Positions 45,959-55,972 of a stretch of 64,000 bases of DNA are shown piece after piece. Under the pieces are notes generated by a model. The model was not told the origin of the DNA, searched no databases, and saw only the letters and a program-made list of their open reading frames with translations. Numbering within the stretch: position 1 is the stretch's first letter; each line of letters begins with the position of its first letter. The position numbers were made by a program, and so were the translations under genes. Source of the DNA: an uncultured Carboxylicivirga sp. (GTDB lineage: Bacteria > Bacteroidota > Bacteroidia > Bacteroidales > Marinilabiliaceae); the NCBI RefSeq assembly GCF_963674565.1, contig NZ_OY771430.1, positions 3,720,001-3,784,000 of the forward strand, given 5' to 3'.

Positions 45959-47287
45959 TTACTCACCAATATAATCACGAACACATCTGAATCCTATGTA
46001 AGACTTTGTTGAGTCCTGATATTCATAAGTACGTGTCCCATTCTGTAAGAAGAAACCGATATCCTTCCATGAACCACCGCGTATTACTTTACGTTTCATT
46101 ACATGTGGATCATCTGGTAAAGCGTTATACTTATAGGTTGGGTTAAAATCGTGTGTAAAGGTATATGAAGATTCATCAAATGCACTTGAAGTCCATTCAG
46201 CAACATTTCCAGACATGTCGAACAAACCATAGTCATTAGGAGAATAGGATCCTACAGAAATTGCCTGCATTCCACCATCATCACCATAACGTCCACGAAG
46301 AGGTTTGAAGTTAGCAAGGAAACAACCCTTGTCATTTCTGGTATACATTCCGCCCCAAGGATAAATTGCATGTTCCAGACCACCTCTTGCAGCATATTCC
46401 CACTCGGCTTCAGTTGGAAGTCTGTAGTTCATAACAGGAGGCTCTCCTTTACTCATTAAGTAATTATTCAGCAATTGTGTTCTCCAGATACAAAAGGCAG
46501 TTGCTTGTTTCCAGTTAATACCCACTACAGGATATTCATCAAATCCAGGGTGCCAGAAATATTTTTCAGTCCATGGTTCATTAAATGAATAGGTAAAGTC
46601 TGCAATCCAACAAAGTGTATCAGGATATACATTAACAGCATCTTTCATAATGAAGGCTGAACGATCTTTGATTTCACGTTCTTTTCCAAATTGGTCATAT
46701 ACTACCCCTTCATATGATTTAGTCTCGAAGTTATAACGATTACTTTTATTAGCTGCTTGTAAGAGATCAACCCACTCATATTCGTATGTTAACTTACGGC
46801 TGTCAATTTCTTTTCTGCGATAGAATCTTTCATTTTCAGGCAAATACATCTCATCCAGAATTTCGGCGTATTCTTCATTGTCCCATTCAACCGGTTCATC
46901 CCAATTGATAAAAGGCGGATCAATTTCATTCCCCAAATAATCCTCAGCAATCAAAAATTCTTCAAATTGCTCTCCCAATAATCTTCGGGCAATTGAATCT
47001 CTGACCCAATAAACAAACTGACGATACTCAGTATTGGTTATCTCGGTTTCATCCATCCAAAATGAACGGATTGAAACTACTTTGGATTGTGAACTCATTG
47101 TATTCGCAACGTCCATATCATTTGGTCCCATTGTAAAACTCCCCTGAGGAATAAACAACATACCAAATGGATCTGGTTCATAAAATGAGCCACCTCGGGA
47201 TACTCCGACCAATTCTCCATTTCCGGATTGTCCGCATCCGCTAAGGATGGTGATGACAATGACACTTAGGGCAAGTACTTTCTTCAT
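45959..47287 (-). CDS. gldK: T9SS lipoprotein GldK (PorK), sulfatase-modifying-factor fold
   Basis: A 442-residue lipoprotein with lipobox ILSGC (Cys18 acylated). The rest is an FGE/SUMF fold: FIPQGSFTMGPNDMD about 49, SFWMDETEITNTEYRQFVYW about 73, YRLPTEAEWEYAARGG about 285, DMSGNVAEWTS about 360 and KVIRGGSWKDIGFF about 400. GldK rings with GldN at the outer membrane; it uses the fold structurally and not as an enzyme. Start ATG at 47287; the porP-like gene is 34 nt upstream. Confidence 0.96.
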   Translation of the reverse strand: MKKVLALSVIVITILSGCGQSGNGELVGVSRGGSFYEPDPFGMLFIPQGSFTMGPNDMDVANTMSSQSKVVSIRSFWMDETEITNTEYRQFVYWVRDSIARRLLGEQFEEFLIAEDYLGNEIDPPFINWDEPVEWDNEEYAEILDEMYLPENERFYRRKEIDSRKLTYEYEWVDLLQAANKSNRYNFETKSYEGVVYDQFGKEREIKDRSAFIMKDAVNVYPDTLCWIADFTYSFNEPWTEKYFWHPGFDEYPVVGINWKQATAFCIWRTQLLNNYLMSKGEPPVMNYRLPTEAEWEYAARGGLEHAIYPWGGMYTRNDKGCFLANFKPLRGRYGDDGGMQAISVGSYSPNDYGLFDMSGNVAEWTSSAFDESSYTFTHDFNPTYKYNALPDDPHVMKRKVIRGGSWKDIGFFLQNGTRTYEYQDSTKSYIGFRCVRDYIGE

Positions 47288-47321
47288 AATAGCCTTATAT
47301 CTGAATTACTTTACTTATATT

Positions 47322-48386
47322 CTATAAATATCTAACACTCTTATATTGTTTCTTTCTTTTTTCCAGGCTCATATCAAAACTATATCCTAACATAATCTCG
47401 TGTGAACCATTACGTGCGGAACTCATTTGGGTTACATTTATATCGTAACTATATCCAATTCTTAGACCATTATTGAGTTCAACTCCACCTAATAAAACGA
47501 TAGCATCTTGAAAACGATACGTTAAACCTCCCCAATATTTATCTTTTAATATGCCGTTAACATTGAAATCAACCTGATAACTGGACATATTCGATTTTAT
47601 AAATAATGAAGGAACGAGTACAATCGGTCTGTTTTTAAGCTGATATTTATAACCTCCAGTGATAAAAACTATTGGTAATAAATATGACTCGTAAGTATCT
47701 TTAAACTTAGGTGCAGGTTTATTTAAATGAGCAACTGAAATTCCGATGTAATATAGTCGGTTTTCCAGATATGTTCCAAAACCTATGTCCAAAGCTGTCC
47801 CCTGGTCGTCAGTTAATGATTCTTCGGTATGATAATCGCCATTACCAAAATCATCACTTGCATCTCCCTGAGGTAAAGTACTAAGATTGCTTCCTTTGAT
47901 TGATTGGTTAACCATTCCAAATGATAAACCCACTCCCAACTTACCGTAATCTGTTTTCCATCTTTTTGAGTAAACTGCCGACATGTACAAATTTGTCCAT
48001 TCGCCAATCTCATCATTTAAGATTAACAGCCCCAATCCGCTATCTCCTCCCAAAATGTTTAGTTTTGCATCTGCTCCGAATACCGTTGTTTTTGGAGCCA
48101 TCCCATCAAATCCTCCCATCCATTGTTGCCGGTTACCCATAGCAACATTTATCATCTCACTATTACCAGCAAATCCGGGATTAGTAGCCAGCTGATTAAA
48201 CATATTCTGACTAAATTGTGGAAATTGCTGTCCAATAGCATTTGTCGCAACGCAAAATAACAGAAAAAATACTATTCTCCTAGTTATGCATTGAAAAAGC
48301 TGATACTTAATAATCCGATTAATATCGGTTTGATTTATTTTCTCTTTGATATAGAGCAACTCAAATTTATTAAAACCAGCAGACAA
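47322..48386 (-). CDS. PorP/SprF-family outer-membrane protein with uncertain or frameshifted start
   Basis: Type IX-associated beta-barrel of the PorP/SprF family, which holds secreted adhesins or T9SS partners at the surface. Family patterns: FPQFSQNMFNQLATNPGFAGN after the signal, QQWMGGFDGMAPKTT, and the closing SHEIMLGYSFDM. The frame opens at a TTG (48386) and has no ATG or GTG before the signal peptide RRIVFFLLFCVATNAIG. An ATG at 48291-48289 is one base out of frame: it reads M-H-N-stop, but removing one T (48282) would give a normal MHNRRIVFFLLFC signal peptide. So the 5' end is either frameshifted in this sequence or uses a rare start. The body is intact (about 320 residues). First gene of the T9SS operon. 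Confidence 0.85.
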   Translation of the reverse strand: MSAGFNKFELLYIKEKINQTDINRIIKYQLFQCITRRIVFFLLFCVATNAIGQQFPQFSQNMFNQLATNPGFAGNSEMINVAMGNRQQWMGGFDGMAPKTTVFGADAKLNILGGDSGLGLLILNDEIGEWTNLYMSAVYSKRWKTDYGKLGVGLSFGMVNQSIKGSNLSTLPQGDASDDFGNGDYHTEESLTDDQGTALDIGFGTYLENRLYYIGISVAHLNKPAPKFKDTYESYLLPIVFITGGYKYQLKNRPIVLVPSLFIKSNMSSYQVDFNVNGILKDKYWGGLTYRFQDAIVLLGGVELNNGLRIGYSYDINVTQMSSARNGSHEIMLGYSFDMSLEKRKKQYKSVRYL

Positions 48387-48471
48387 AATGCTGGGGATAT
48401 ATACTCTTAATTTTAATGAAAGGTTTCATTTTTGATTTGTAAATTCAAAAACAGCCCAATTTCACTTATGA

Positions 48472-49629
48472 TTACATTCGTTTTTTATTAACAAACCTGA
48501 ACCATCGTTCAGGAATTTCATTTTTTGACACTTCATCAAAATCTGCCCGACTGCACGCCACAACCCTATTGTCCTCATCTAAAGGCACCTCAACCCACCA
48601 TCTGTCGTTCACCGGATTATTGTAAAACTTTATATCCATTTCATAATCACTTAAATGAACAATATACTGCGAATAGAGATCAAGTTCTTTAACAGGATAA
48701 TCTTTATAGCGATTGCAGAAACCTTCTAAAACATACCAAAGTGCCTGAGCTCCTAATGCTGTACCTTGCTGTTGCTGATCATTATCCACATCAAGCTCAA
48801 AAAATCCTGCCACCTTTAGGTTATCACTAATTCCTGCGTACCAGCACAACTGACAAAACTCTTCTCCACTAAAACCATTCGGCATCGGCATAGTGTGTGC
48901 AGGTTGATCTGACTGTTTTATACATCTAAAGTCAAAACTCACACCATCAGCATCGCGCAACCATGGTTCAGCTACTTTAATGCCTTTATTCCGGATTTCA
49001 CCCAAACGTAAAAAATCAAACGAAGCTTTCTTCATTTGCTCTTCCTGATAATGACTGTACAAATATTTTTGAACTCCAACAATTGACAAATCAAAAGGTT
49101 GTCGTTCTTTATCAGAACACATCAGTCCTAAAAAACCATCGGATGAAAAATCTTTCTCGGGTAATACCCAATCAATTTTTGCATCAACGACTGATAAACG
49201 AAACGTATTATCAATATGTTTTATTGCCCCTGCAAGTGGAATTGTATAATCCTGACTACCTCCAATTACAATAGGAAAAACCTTTTTCTCAATCAAAATT
49301 GTTAATACATCCTGTAAAGCACTATAGCGATCATTGATTGTGAGACCAAGAAGGTTTCCCAAATCAAGAATTTTAATTGGCTTAGATAAAATCCTCAAAC
49401 CCATTAGAAATGACCTGCTACAATCAGGAAACTTAGCAACTCCTTTATTGACTGAATATCGACCATCTGGCACCCCAATGAGAGCCACATCGAAGTCTTC
49501 AATCTTCTCATAAACTAAATCATGAAGACAGGTAATCTGAGAAAATAAAAAATCATTTTTCTCACCTTCAAACGATAAATGAGTTTTATATGAACCAGGT
49601 TCAAAATAATGCTTCCAGTCTTCAGTCAC
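48472..49629 (-). CDS. Arginase/ureohydrolase-fold protein, probably inactive
   Basis: A 385-residue protein of the arginase/agmatinase/formimidoylglutamase fold with a GTG start at 49629 (no in-frame ATG close by). Typical metal ligands are partly lost: the GGxH histidine is Gln126 (IGGSQDYT), the DAHxD histidine is Lys151 (VDAKID, with Asp149 and Asp153 kept), and the second Asp of SxDxD is Arg235 (SFDFR, Asp233 kept). A two-manganese centre is thus unlikely. It lies between topA and the porP-gldKLMN genes. Annotation as formimidoylglutamase would be misleading. A role in or near T9SS is inference from location. Confidence 0.85.
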   Translation of the reverse strand: MTEDWKHYFEPGSYKTHLSFEGEKNDFLFSQITCLHDLVYEKIEDFDVALIGVPDGRYSVNKGVAKFPDCSRSFLMGLRILSKPIKILDLGNLLGLTINDRYSALQDVLTILIEKKVFPIVIGGSQDYTIPLAGAIKHIDNTFRLSVVDAKIDWVLPEKDFSSDGFLGLMCSDKERQPFDLSIVGVQKYLYSHYQEEQMKKASFDFLRLGEIRNKGIKVAEPWLRDADGVSFDFRCIKQSDQPAHTMPMPNGFSGEEFCQLCWYAGISDNLKVAGFFELDVDNDQQQQGTALGAQALWYVLEGFCNRYKDYPVKELDLYSQYIVHLSDYEMDIKFYNNPVNDRWWVEVPLDEDNRVVACSRADFDEVSKNEIPERWFRFVNKKRM

Positions 49630-49647
49630 TTATTTGAGAGGTTAAAT

Positions 49648-52071
49648 TTACTTTTTTGTTGACTTTTTCTTTGTTGCGGTTGTTTTTTTAGCCGTTGTTT
49701 TTTTCGTTGATTTTTTTGCTGAGCCATTTTTACTTCCTCCCTTATCCTGCTCTTCAATCAATTTTTTACAATCTTCAAAAGATAATTCTTCGGCAACTTT
49801 ATCTTTTGGAATTTTATAATTCTTCTTCTGATATTTAATATAAGGCCCCCAACGTCCATTCAAAACCTGTAATTCTGCATCTTCTTCGTATTCTTTAATC
49901 ATTTTCTTCGCGTCTTCTTCGCGCTTGTTTTGAATACGTAAAATCGCTGTTTCCAGATCAATATCCATTGGATCATCTTCGCCCTTTTTTAAGGATACAA
50001 ATTTGCCATCATGCCTTATATATGGACCAAAACGTCCAATACCTATAACAACAACTTTATTTTCGAACTCACCAATCGTCCTTGGCAATTTAAATAAGTC
50101 CAGGGCTTCTTCGAGCGTTATTGTTTCTATATGCTGACCTTTGCGCAACGATGCAAATTTTGGTTTTTCTTCTTCATCGTCAGTTGACTCGCCTACCTGG
50201 GCCATTGGTCCAAAACGTCCAATACGAACAGAAACCGGTTTTCCGCTAACAGGATCAATTCCCAGAATTCTTTCACCGGTGCTTTTTTCTGATGTCTCAA
50301 TCGTTTCTTCTACCTTTTGATGAAAAGGTTTATAGAATTCATCTATGGATTTATTCCAACTTAAATTACCAAGAGCTATTTCATCAAACTCTTTTTCAAC
50401 CTGAGCTGTAAAATCGAACGATACAATATCCTCAAAATACTTCACAAGAAAATCATTCACAACCATACCTATATCAGTCGGGAACAATTTGGAACGCTCT
50501 GCTCCGGTAATCTCTGATTTATCACTTACTTCTACCTCACTACCCGGAACAACTTTTAAATACTTAAATATTCTCTCTTTTCCTTCTCTATCTTCTTTCT
50601 CAACATATCCTCTATTCTGAATCGTTGATATAGTTGGTGCATAAGTTGATGGTCGACCAATGCCTAATTCTTCCAATTTACGAACGAGGCTGGCTTCCGT
50701 ATACCGAGGTGGTTTCTGGCTCCATCTCTGACGTGCTTCTACATTGAACATACCCAACACATCACCCTCATTCATTGGAGGTAGTAACACATCTTTATCA
50801 TCCTCCTGATCACCTTCAGCATCGGTTGATTCAATATATACTTTTAGGAAACCATCAAACTTGATAACCTCTCCTGTTGCCAGAAACTTTTCACCTGTGG
50901 TACCCGCATCAATTGATATAATTGTTTTTTCTAACTGAGCATCTGCCATTTGTGAAGCAATGGTTCTTTTCCAAATTAACTCATATAGCTTTTTCTCCTG
51001 ATTTGAACCACTTACAGTTTCCTTATCAAGATAGGTTGGACGAATTGCTTCGTGAGCCTCCTGAGCTCCTTTGGCCTTGGTTTTATAATTACGAATCTGA
51101 ACATATTTGGTACCCATGGTTTCACCAATCATGCTTGATGCCATATTTAATGCAAGCTCCGACAGGTTAACCGAATCGGTTCTCATGTAAGTAATCTTAC
51201 CCGATTCGTATAATTTTTGAGCAATTGACATAGTTTGCGAAACAGAATAACCTAATTTTCTGGCGGCCTCCTGCTGCAAAGTAGATGTTGTAAAAGGTGC
51301 CGCAGGTGATTTCTTCAGCGGTTTCTTTTCAACTTTTGAAACTTTAAACTGTGCATCGGCACATTTCTGTAAAAACTCCTTTGTTTCTTCTAAAGTATCA
51401 AACCTTTTGTTTAATTCTGCCTTTAACTGGGTAACCTTACCTTTATTATCTTTCACTTCGAACAAAGCTGTAACACGGTAAGATGAAACAGGATTGAAAC
51501 TGAAAATTTCTCTTTCTCTATCAACTAACAAACGCACTGCAACAGACTGCACACGACCAGCAGATAAAGATGGTTTAACTTTACGCCATAAAACAGGCGA
51601 CAATTCAAATCCTACTAGACGATCCAACACTCTTCGAGCCTGCTGTGCATTAACAAGGTTATAATCAATACCCCTTGGGTTTTTAACAGCATGCTGAATA
51701 GCTTCTTTGGTTATTTCATGAAAAACAATTCGTTTAGTATTTTCTTCATTCAGCCCTAATACTTCGAACAAATGCCAGGCGATAGCTTCTCCCTCACGGT
51801 CTTCATCGGAAGCAAGCCATACCGTCTTTGATTTTGAAGCCAGATCTTTCAACTCTTTTACAACATCTTTTTTATCACTCGATATTATATAATCGGGTTG
51901 ATAATTATTTTTCAGATCAACACCAAAATCACTTTTTGCCAAATCGCGAATATGACCGTAACTGGACTTCACCACAAATTCACTACCTAAAAATTTTTCG
52001 ATAGTTTTTGCCTTTGCAGGTGACTCCACAATTACCAAATTACCTTCTTTAACCGTCGTTTTTTTACCCAT
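49648..52071 (-). CDS. topA: DNA topoisomerase I
   Basis: 807 residues, type IA enzyme that relaxes negative supercoils. The TOPRIM domain at the N-terminus has VIVESPAKAKTIEKFL and ASDEDREGEAIAWHL with the acidic metal site. The catalytic tyrosine is in KITYMRTDSVNLS about residue 300. The C-terminal part has Cys-free topoisomerase repeats (GRFGPMAQVG, GRFGPYIRHDG, GRWGPYIKYQ), then a lysine-rich tail (KKSTKKTTAKKTT). Start ATG at 52071 with a TAnnTTTG box at 52115. The stop is 18 nt before the arginase-like gene, so they are probably co-transcribed. Confidence 0.98.
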   Translation of the reverse strand: MGKKTTVKEGNLVIVESPAKAKTIEKFLGSEFVVKSSYGHIRDLAKSDFGVDLKNNYQPDYIISSDKKDVVKELKDLASKSKTVWLASDEDREGEAIAWHLFEVLGLNEENTKRIVFHEITKEAIQHAVKNPRGIDYNLVNAQQARRVLDRLVGFELSPVLWRKVKPSLSAGRVQSVAVRLLVDREREIFSFNPVSSYRVTALFEVKDNKGKVTQLKAELNKRFDTLEETKEFLQKCADAQFKVSKVEKKPLKKSPAAPFTTSTLQQEAARKLGYSVSQTMSIAQKLYESGKITYMRTDSVNLSELALNMASSMIGETMGTKYVQIRNYKTKAKGAQEAHEAIRPTYLDKETVSGSNQEKKLYELIWKRTIASQMADAQLEKTIISIDAGTTGEKFLATGEVIKFDGFLKVYIESTDAEGDQEDDKDVLLPPMNEGDVLGMFNVEARQRWSQKPPRYTEASLVRKLEELGIGRPSTYAPTISTIQNRGYVEKEDREGKERIFKYLKVVPGSEVEVSDKSEITGAERSKLFPTDIGMVVNDFLVKYFEDIVSFDFTAQVEKEFDEIALGNLSWNKSIDEFYKPFHQKVEETIETSEKSTGERILGIDPVSGKPVSVRIGRFGPMAQVGESTDDEEEKPKFASLRKGQHIETITLEEALDLFKLPRTIGEFENKVVVIGIGRFGPYIRHDGKFVSLKKGEDDPMDIDLETAILRIQNKREEDAKKMIKEYEEDAELQVLNGRWGPYIKYQKKNYKIPKDKVAEELSFEDCKKLIEEQDKGGSKNGSAKKSTKKTTAKKTTATKKKSTKK

Positions 52072-52114
52072 CTCCTTGTTCTTATCAATAACCTCTCGTT
52101 TGTTCGAATGGCCG

Positions 52115-52122
52115 CAAAAATA
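52115..52122 (-). promoter_or_regulatory. Probable -7 promoter element of topA
   Basis: CAAAAATA on the plus strand reads TATTTTTG on the minus strand, matching TAnnTTTG, 44 nt ahead of the topA ATG. No clear -33 match. Confidence 0.4.
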
Positions 52123-52199
52123 GAAAATATTGCTGCAATGTTAAAAAATGAAAATGCTTTACGCAAACGAAATCGCCCCACTTGTCCATTAAAATTTAC

Positions 52200-52207
52200 T
52201 ATTTTTG
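52200..52207 (+). promoter_or_regulatory. Probable -7 promoter element of the second PBP gene
   Basis: TATTTTTG matches TAnnTTTG and ends 22 nt before the ATG at 52230. A TTG at 52182 is only 15 nt away, shorter than usual. Confidence 0.4.
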
Positions 52208-52229
52208 TCACAAATATTCAAACAACCGT

Positions 52230-54596
52230 ATGAATTCAGACACTTCTATATATAAAAAACTGCTTCGTTGGTTTTGGGGAATTTTCTTTGCTGTCATTGC
52301 ATTCGCATTCATATTTTTCTTTTTAATATCAAGCGGATTGATGGGTTTTATGCCATCTTTTGAGGAGTTGGAAAATCCAAAAACAAATTTAGCAACAGAA
52401 GTTTTATCAAGTGATCATGAACTTCTGGGCACTTACTATAAAGAAAACAGAAGCTTTGTTGATTACGAAGAGCTATCACCAAACATTGTTAATGCACTTG
52501 TTGCTACAGAAGACGTCCGATTTCGAGACCATTCGGGCATTGACCCAAGAGGCTTGGCGCGTGTTGCTTTCAGAACAGTATTGATGCGCGATCAAAGTTC
52601 TGGTGGAGGTAGTACCATTACGCAACAGCTTGCAAAGCTGCTATTTCATGATCCTTCACCCAATATTTTCCAGCGTGTAATGCAGAAATTTAAGGAATGG
52701 GTGATTGCAGTTAAACTGGAGCGCAGTTATACCAAGGAAGAAATTCTGACTATGTATCTTAATAAAGCAGAATTTATTTATGATGCTTATGGTATTAAAT
52801 CAGCTGCAAAAACATTTTTTAATGCAACAACTGATTCAATAAAGGTTGAAGAAGCTGCAGTTATCATCGGAATGTTGCAGAATCCATCCTATTACAATCC
52901 GGTTCGAAGGCCCGAATTGGTGCAGGGAAGACGAAATGTTGTATTAAATCAAATGCGTAAAGCAAAATTCATCAGTCAGGAGCAATACGATTCTCTTTCT
53001 TCTTTGCCTTTAGAGCTTCACTTTAAACGAGCTGATCATAAAGAAGGACCGGCTCCATATTTCAGAGAATATCTGAGAATGACTCTTTCTGCATCTGAAC
53101 CTTTGCGAAAAAATTATGCCTCATGGCAGGAACAAAAATTTATTGAAGATAGTGTTGCCTGGCGCAATGATCCGCTATATGGTTGGATCAATAAGAATCT
53201 TAGACCTGATGGAACAAAATATGATATTTATCGAGATGGTCTGAAAATTTATACAACCATCGATTCCCGCATGCAGACTTTTGCTGAGAATGCTGTTAAA
53301 ACACATTTAAGTGAGGATCTCCAACCAAAGTTCTTCAGAGAAAAGAAGGGCAGATCAAGAGCACCGTTTACAAATAAAATAAGTCAGGACCAATATGAAA
53401 GCATTATAAACCGTGCTATCAGAAACACAGAAAGATATCGTGATTTAAGAGCCCAAGGTAAAAGTCAGGACAGCATTGATCTGGTTTTTAAAACTAAATA
53501 TCCAATGACAGTTTTTTCCTGGGAAGGAGAAAAAGATACTTTAATGACCCCAATAGATTCCATTCTTTATTACAAGCACTTTTTAAGAGCCGGAATGTTA
53601 TCAATTGATCCTCATACTGGTCATGTGAAAGCTTATGTGGGCGGTACCAACTACAAACATTTTATGTACGATATGGCTGGAGTAGGTAAACGTCAGGTAG
53701 GATCAACTATCAAACCTTTTGTTTACACCCTTGCCATGCAGGAAGGACATACTCCTTGCGATTTAGTTCCGAACATTGCCCAAACATTTTATTTACCTAC
53801 TGGAAAAACCTGGACTCCTCGTAACAGCGGCAATAAACGTGCAGGCGAAATGGTATCCTTAAAATGGGGACTGGCCAATTCAAATAACAACATAACCGCG
53901 TGGGTTATGAAACAATACAATCCTGAAGCTGTCGCATCTACTATCCATGAATTAGGCATAAACAGTCCTATGGATCCTGTTCCCGCACTTTGTTTGGGAA
54001 CACCTGATTTTGGATTAATGGAGATGACTGGTGCCTATTCGACCTTTGCCAATAAAGGAGTACATACCGAACCAATTATTGTTACACGAATCGAGGACCG
54101 GTACGGAAACGTAATTAGTGATTTTCATCCGACAAAAAGAGAATCCATTAGTGAAGAGACAGCCTACCTGATGCTTAACTTACTACAAGGGGTTGTAAAC
54201 CAAGGAACAGCTGTTCGGTTAAGATCTAAATATCAGCTATACAACCAGATTGGAGGAAAAACAGGAACTTCTCAAAATCACTCTGATGGTTGGTTTATGG
54301 GAGTAACTCCTAACCTGGTTACCGGCGTTTGGGTTGGTGGAGAAGATCGAGATATCCACTTCGACAACATTACTTTGGGTCAGGGAGCTAACATGGCACT
54401 GCCCATCTTCGCTCTTTATATGCAAGAGATTTATAAGAATAATGAACTAGGTATTACCACTGAAGATCTTTTTGAAAAACCGCTTAACTTCAACCTGGAT
54501 CTTAACTGTATCGACGAACACATATCTGCTGACAGAAATATGGATGGATCTGAAGATTCAGATGAATCAGTAGGTACTACAAATGAATTCTTTTAG
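52230..54596 (+). CDS. Penicillin-binding protein 1A (class A, second copy)
   Basis: A 788-residue class A PBP, start ATG 52230 (MNSDTSIYKK); the frame also runs back to a TTG at 52182, which I reject because the residues before the ATG do not resemble the family. Membrane anchor about 14-38, GT51 with ATEDVRFRDHSG and GGGSTITQQLAKLL, transpeptidase with GSTIKPFVYTLAMQ (nucleophile serine), SNNNITAWV as SxN and KTGTSQNHSDGWFMG as KTG. It differs from the copy at 13418 by a 40-60-residue insert between GT and TP (for example DSVAWRNDPLYGWINKN) and by an acidic C-terminus (DGSEDSDESVGTTNEFF) in place of the basic one. Convergent with radA, 8 nt apart. Confidence 0.95.
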   Translation: MNSDTSIYKKLLRWFWGIFFAVIAFAFIFFFLISSGLMGFMPSFEELENPKTNLATEVLSSDHELLGTYYKENRSFVDYEELSPNIVNALVATEDVRFRDHSGIDPRGLARVAFRTVLMRDQSSGGGSTITQQLAKLLFHDPSPNIFQRVMQKFKEWVIAVKLERSYTKEEILTMYLNKAEFIYDAYGIKSAAKTFFNATTDSIKVEEAAVIIGMLQNPSYYNPVRRPELVQGRRNVVLNQMRKAKFISQEQYDSLSSLPLELHFKRADHKEGPAPYFREYLRMTLSASEPLRKNYASWQEQKFIEDSVAWRNDPLYGWINKNLRPDGTKYDIYRDGLKIYTTIDSRMQTFAENAVKTHLSEDLQPKFFREKKGRSRAPFTNKISQDQYESIINRAIRNTERYRDLRAQGKSQDSIDLVFKTKYPMTVFSWEGEKDTLMTPIDSILYYKHFLRAGMLSIDPHTGHVKAYVGGTNYKHFMYDMAGVGKRQVGSTIKPFVYTLAMQEGHTPCDLVPNIAQTFYLPTGKTWTPRNSGNKRAGEMVSLKWGLANSNNNITAWVMKQYNPEAVASTIHELGINSPMDPVPALCLGTPDFGLMEMTGAYSTFANKGVHTEPIIVTRIEDRYGNVISDFHPTKRESISEETAYLMLNLLQGVVNQGTAVRLRSKYQLYNQIGGKTGTSQNHSDGWFMGVTPNLVTGVWVGGEDRDIHFDNITLGQGANMALPIFALYMQEIYKNNELGITTEDLFEKPLNFNLDLNCIDEHISADRNMDGSEDSDESVGTTNEFF

Positions 54597-54604
54597 GCAA
54601 TTTA

Positions 54605-55972
54605 TCAGGCAAATAAGTTTTTGAAGGCTTCTTCAATTTTATTTGCCTTGATAACATTAATATCAAACTTAGAGAAATCAACTCCTTTGGTATAAGCCGG
54701 AATTATAATTGATTTAAAGCCCAATTTAGCAGCTTCTCCAATTCGCTGTTCCAAACGGGTTACAGGTCTGATTTCTCCTGACAATCCGACTTCTCCGGTC
54801 ATGCAAATATCCGGCGAGATAACCATATCCATATTAGATGATAATACAGCTGTAATGACAGCCAGATCAATTGCCGGATCATTTACTTTTAATCCTCCGG
54901 CTATATTTAAAAATACATCTTTAGCTGCCAATTTAAAACCTGCTCTTTTTTCCAGAACTGCCAGAAGCATATTTAATCTTCGAAGATCAAATCCAGTAAC
55001 AGACCGCTGTGGATTACCATACGCTGCCGTACTGGCCAAAGCCTGTACTTCTATTAAAAATGGACGCACACCTTCCAATGCTGCTGAAATAGCAACTCCG
55101 CTCATTTGTTTATGCTGAGCTGCCAGTAATAATTCAGAAGGATTACTTACTTCCCGTAATCCACTACCCAGCATTTCAAAAATACCTATTTCGTTTGTCG
55201 AACCAAACCTGTTTTTTATAGATCGCAAAATGCGATACATATGGTGACGATCTCCTTCAAACTGAAGAACCACATCGACCATATGCTCTAAAACTTTTGG
55301 TCCTGCCAGGCTACCTTCTTTATTTATATGTCCAATTAAAAAAACCGGCAGATTTTTTTCTTTGCAGGCGCGTAAAATCATTGCTGTACATTCTCTGATT
55401 TGGGACACACTGCCAGGAGCAGATTCAATGCGCTCAGTTTCCAGAGTCTGAACACTGTCAATCACCAGTACATCCGGTTGGGTATTTTCGACATGATTAA
55501 GTATATGTTCAACCAGAACTTCACTAACCACATGGCAATTTTCTGCTGAAGATGATGAAATACGATCAGCTCGTAATTTAATTTGCTGGGGACTTTCTTC
55601 ACCCGAAACATATAATACTTTTACATTCGGCAAATTTAAAGCAGTCTGCAAAACCAACGTTGACTTTCCGATGCCTGGCTCACCACCAATTAAAACCATT
55701 GCACCTGGAACCAATCCTCCACCCAACACTCGGTTTAACTCCTCATTACCGGTATGCAATCGAGGAAGTTCTGCGACCGAAACTTCTGAAACCGGCATTG
55801 GCTTTGTTCGTTCCGACAGAACTGAACTCGACCGGGTATTTTTTGAGACACCTGTAATTTTGGTCTCCTCAACAAATGTATTCCACTCACTACACGAGTA
55901 ACATTTCCCAACCCATTTAGGGGATTCAGCGCCACAATTCTGACAAACAAATACCGATTTCGTTTTGGCCAT
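54605..55972 (-). CDS. radA: DNA repair protein RadA/Sms
   Basis: A 455-residue helicase-type recombination protein. An N-terminal zinc finger (CQNCGAESPKWVGKCYSC) is followed by a RecA-like ATPase with Walker A GGEPGIGKSTLVLQ (about 92-105), KNRFGSTNE as the KNRFG motif (about 255) and a Lon-protease-like C-terminal domain (ICMTGEVGLSGEIRPV about 385). RadA promotes branch migration in recombination. Start ATG at 55972, overlapping by one base the stop (TAA) of the RfaE2-like gene, so they are translationally coupled. Confidence 0.97.
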   Translation of the reverse strand: MAKTKSVFVCQNCGAESPKWVGKCYSCSEWNTFVEETKITGVSKNTRSSSVLSERTKPMPVSEVSVAELPRLHTGNEELNRVLGGGLVPGAMVLIGGEPGIGKSTLVLQTALNLPNVKVLYVSGEESPQQIKLRADRISSSSAENCHVVSEVLVEHILNHVENTQPDVLVIDSVQTLETERIESAPGSVSQIRECTAMILRACKEKNLPVFLIGHINKEGSLAGPKVLEHMVDVVLQFEGDRHHMYRILRSIKNRFGSTNEIGIFEMLGSGLREVSNPSELLLAAQHKQMSGVAISAALEGVRPFLIEVQALASTAAYGNPQRSVTGFDLRRLNMLLAVLEKRAGFKLAAKDVFLNIAGGLKVNDPAIDLAVITAVLSSNMDMVISPDICMTGEVGLSGEIRPVTRLEQRIGEAAKLGFKSIIIPAYTKGVDFSKFDINVIKANKIEEAFKNLFA

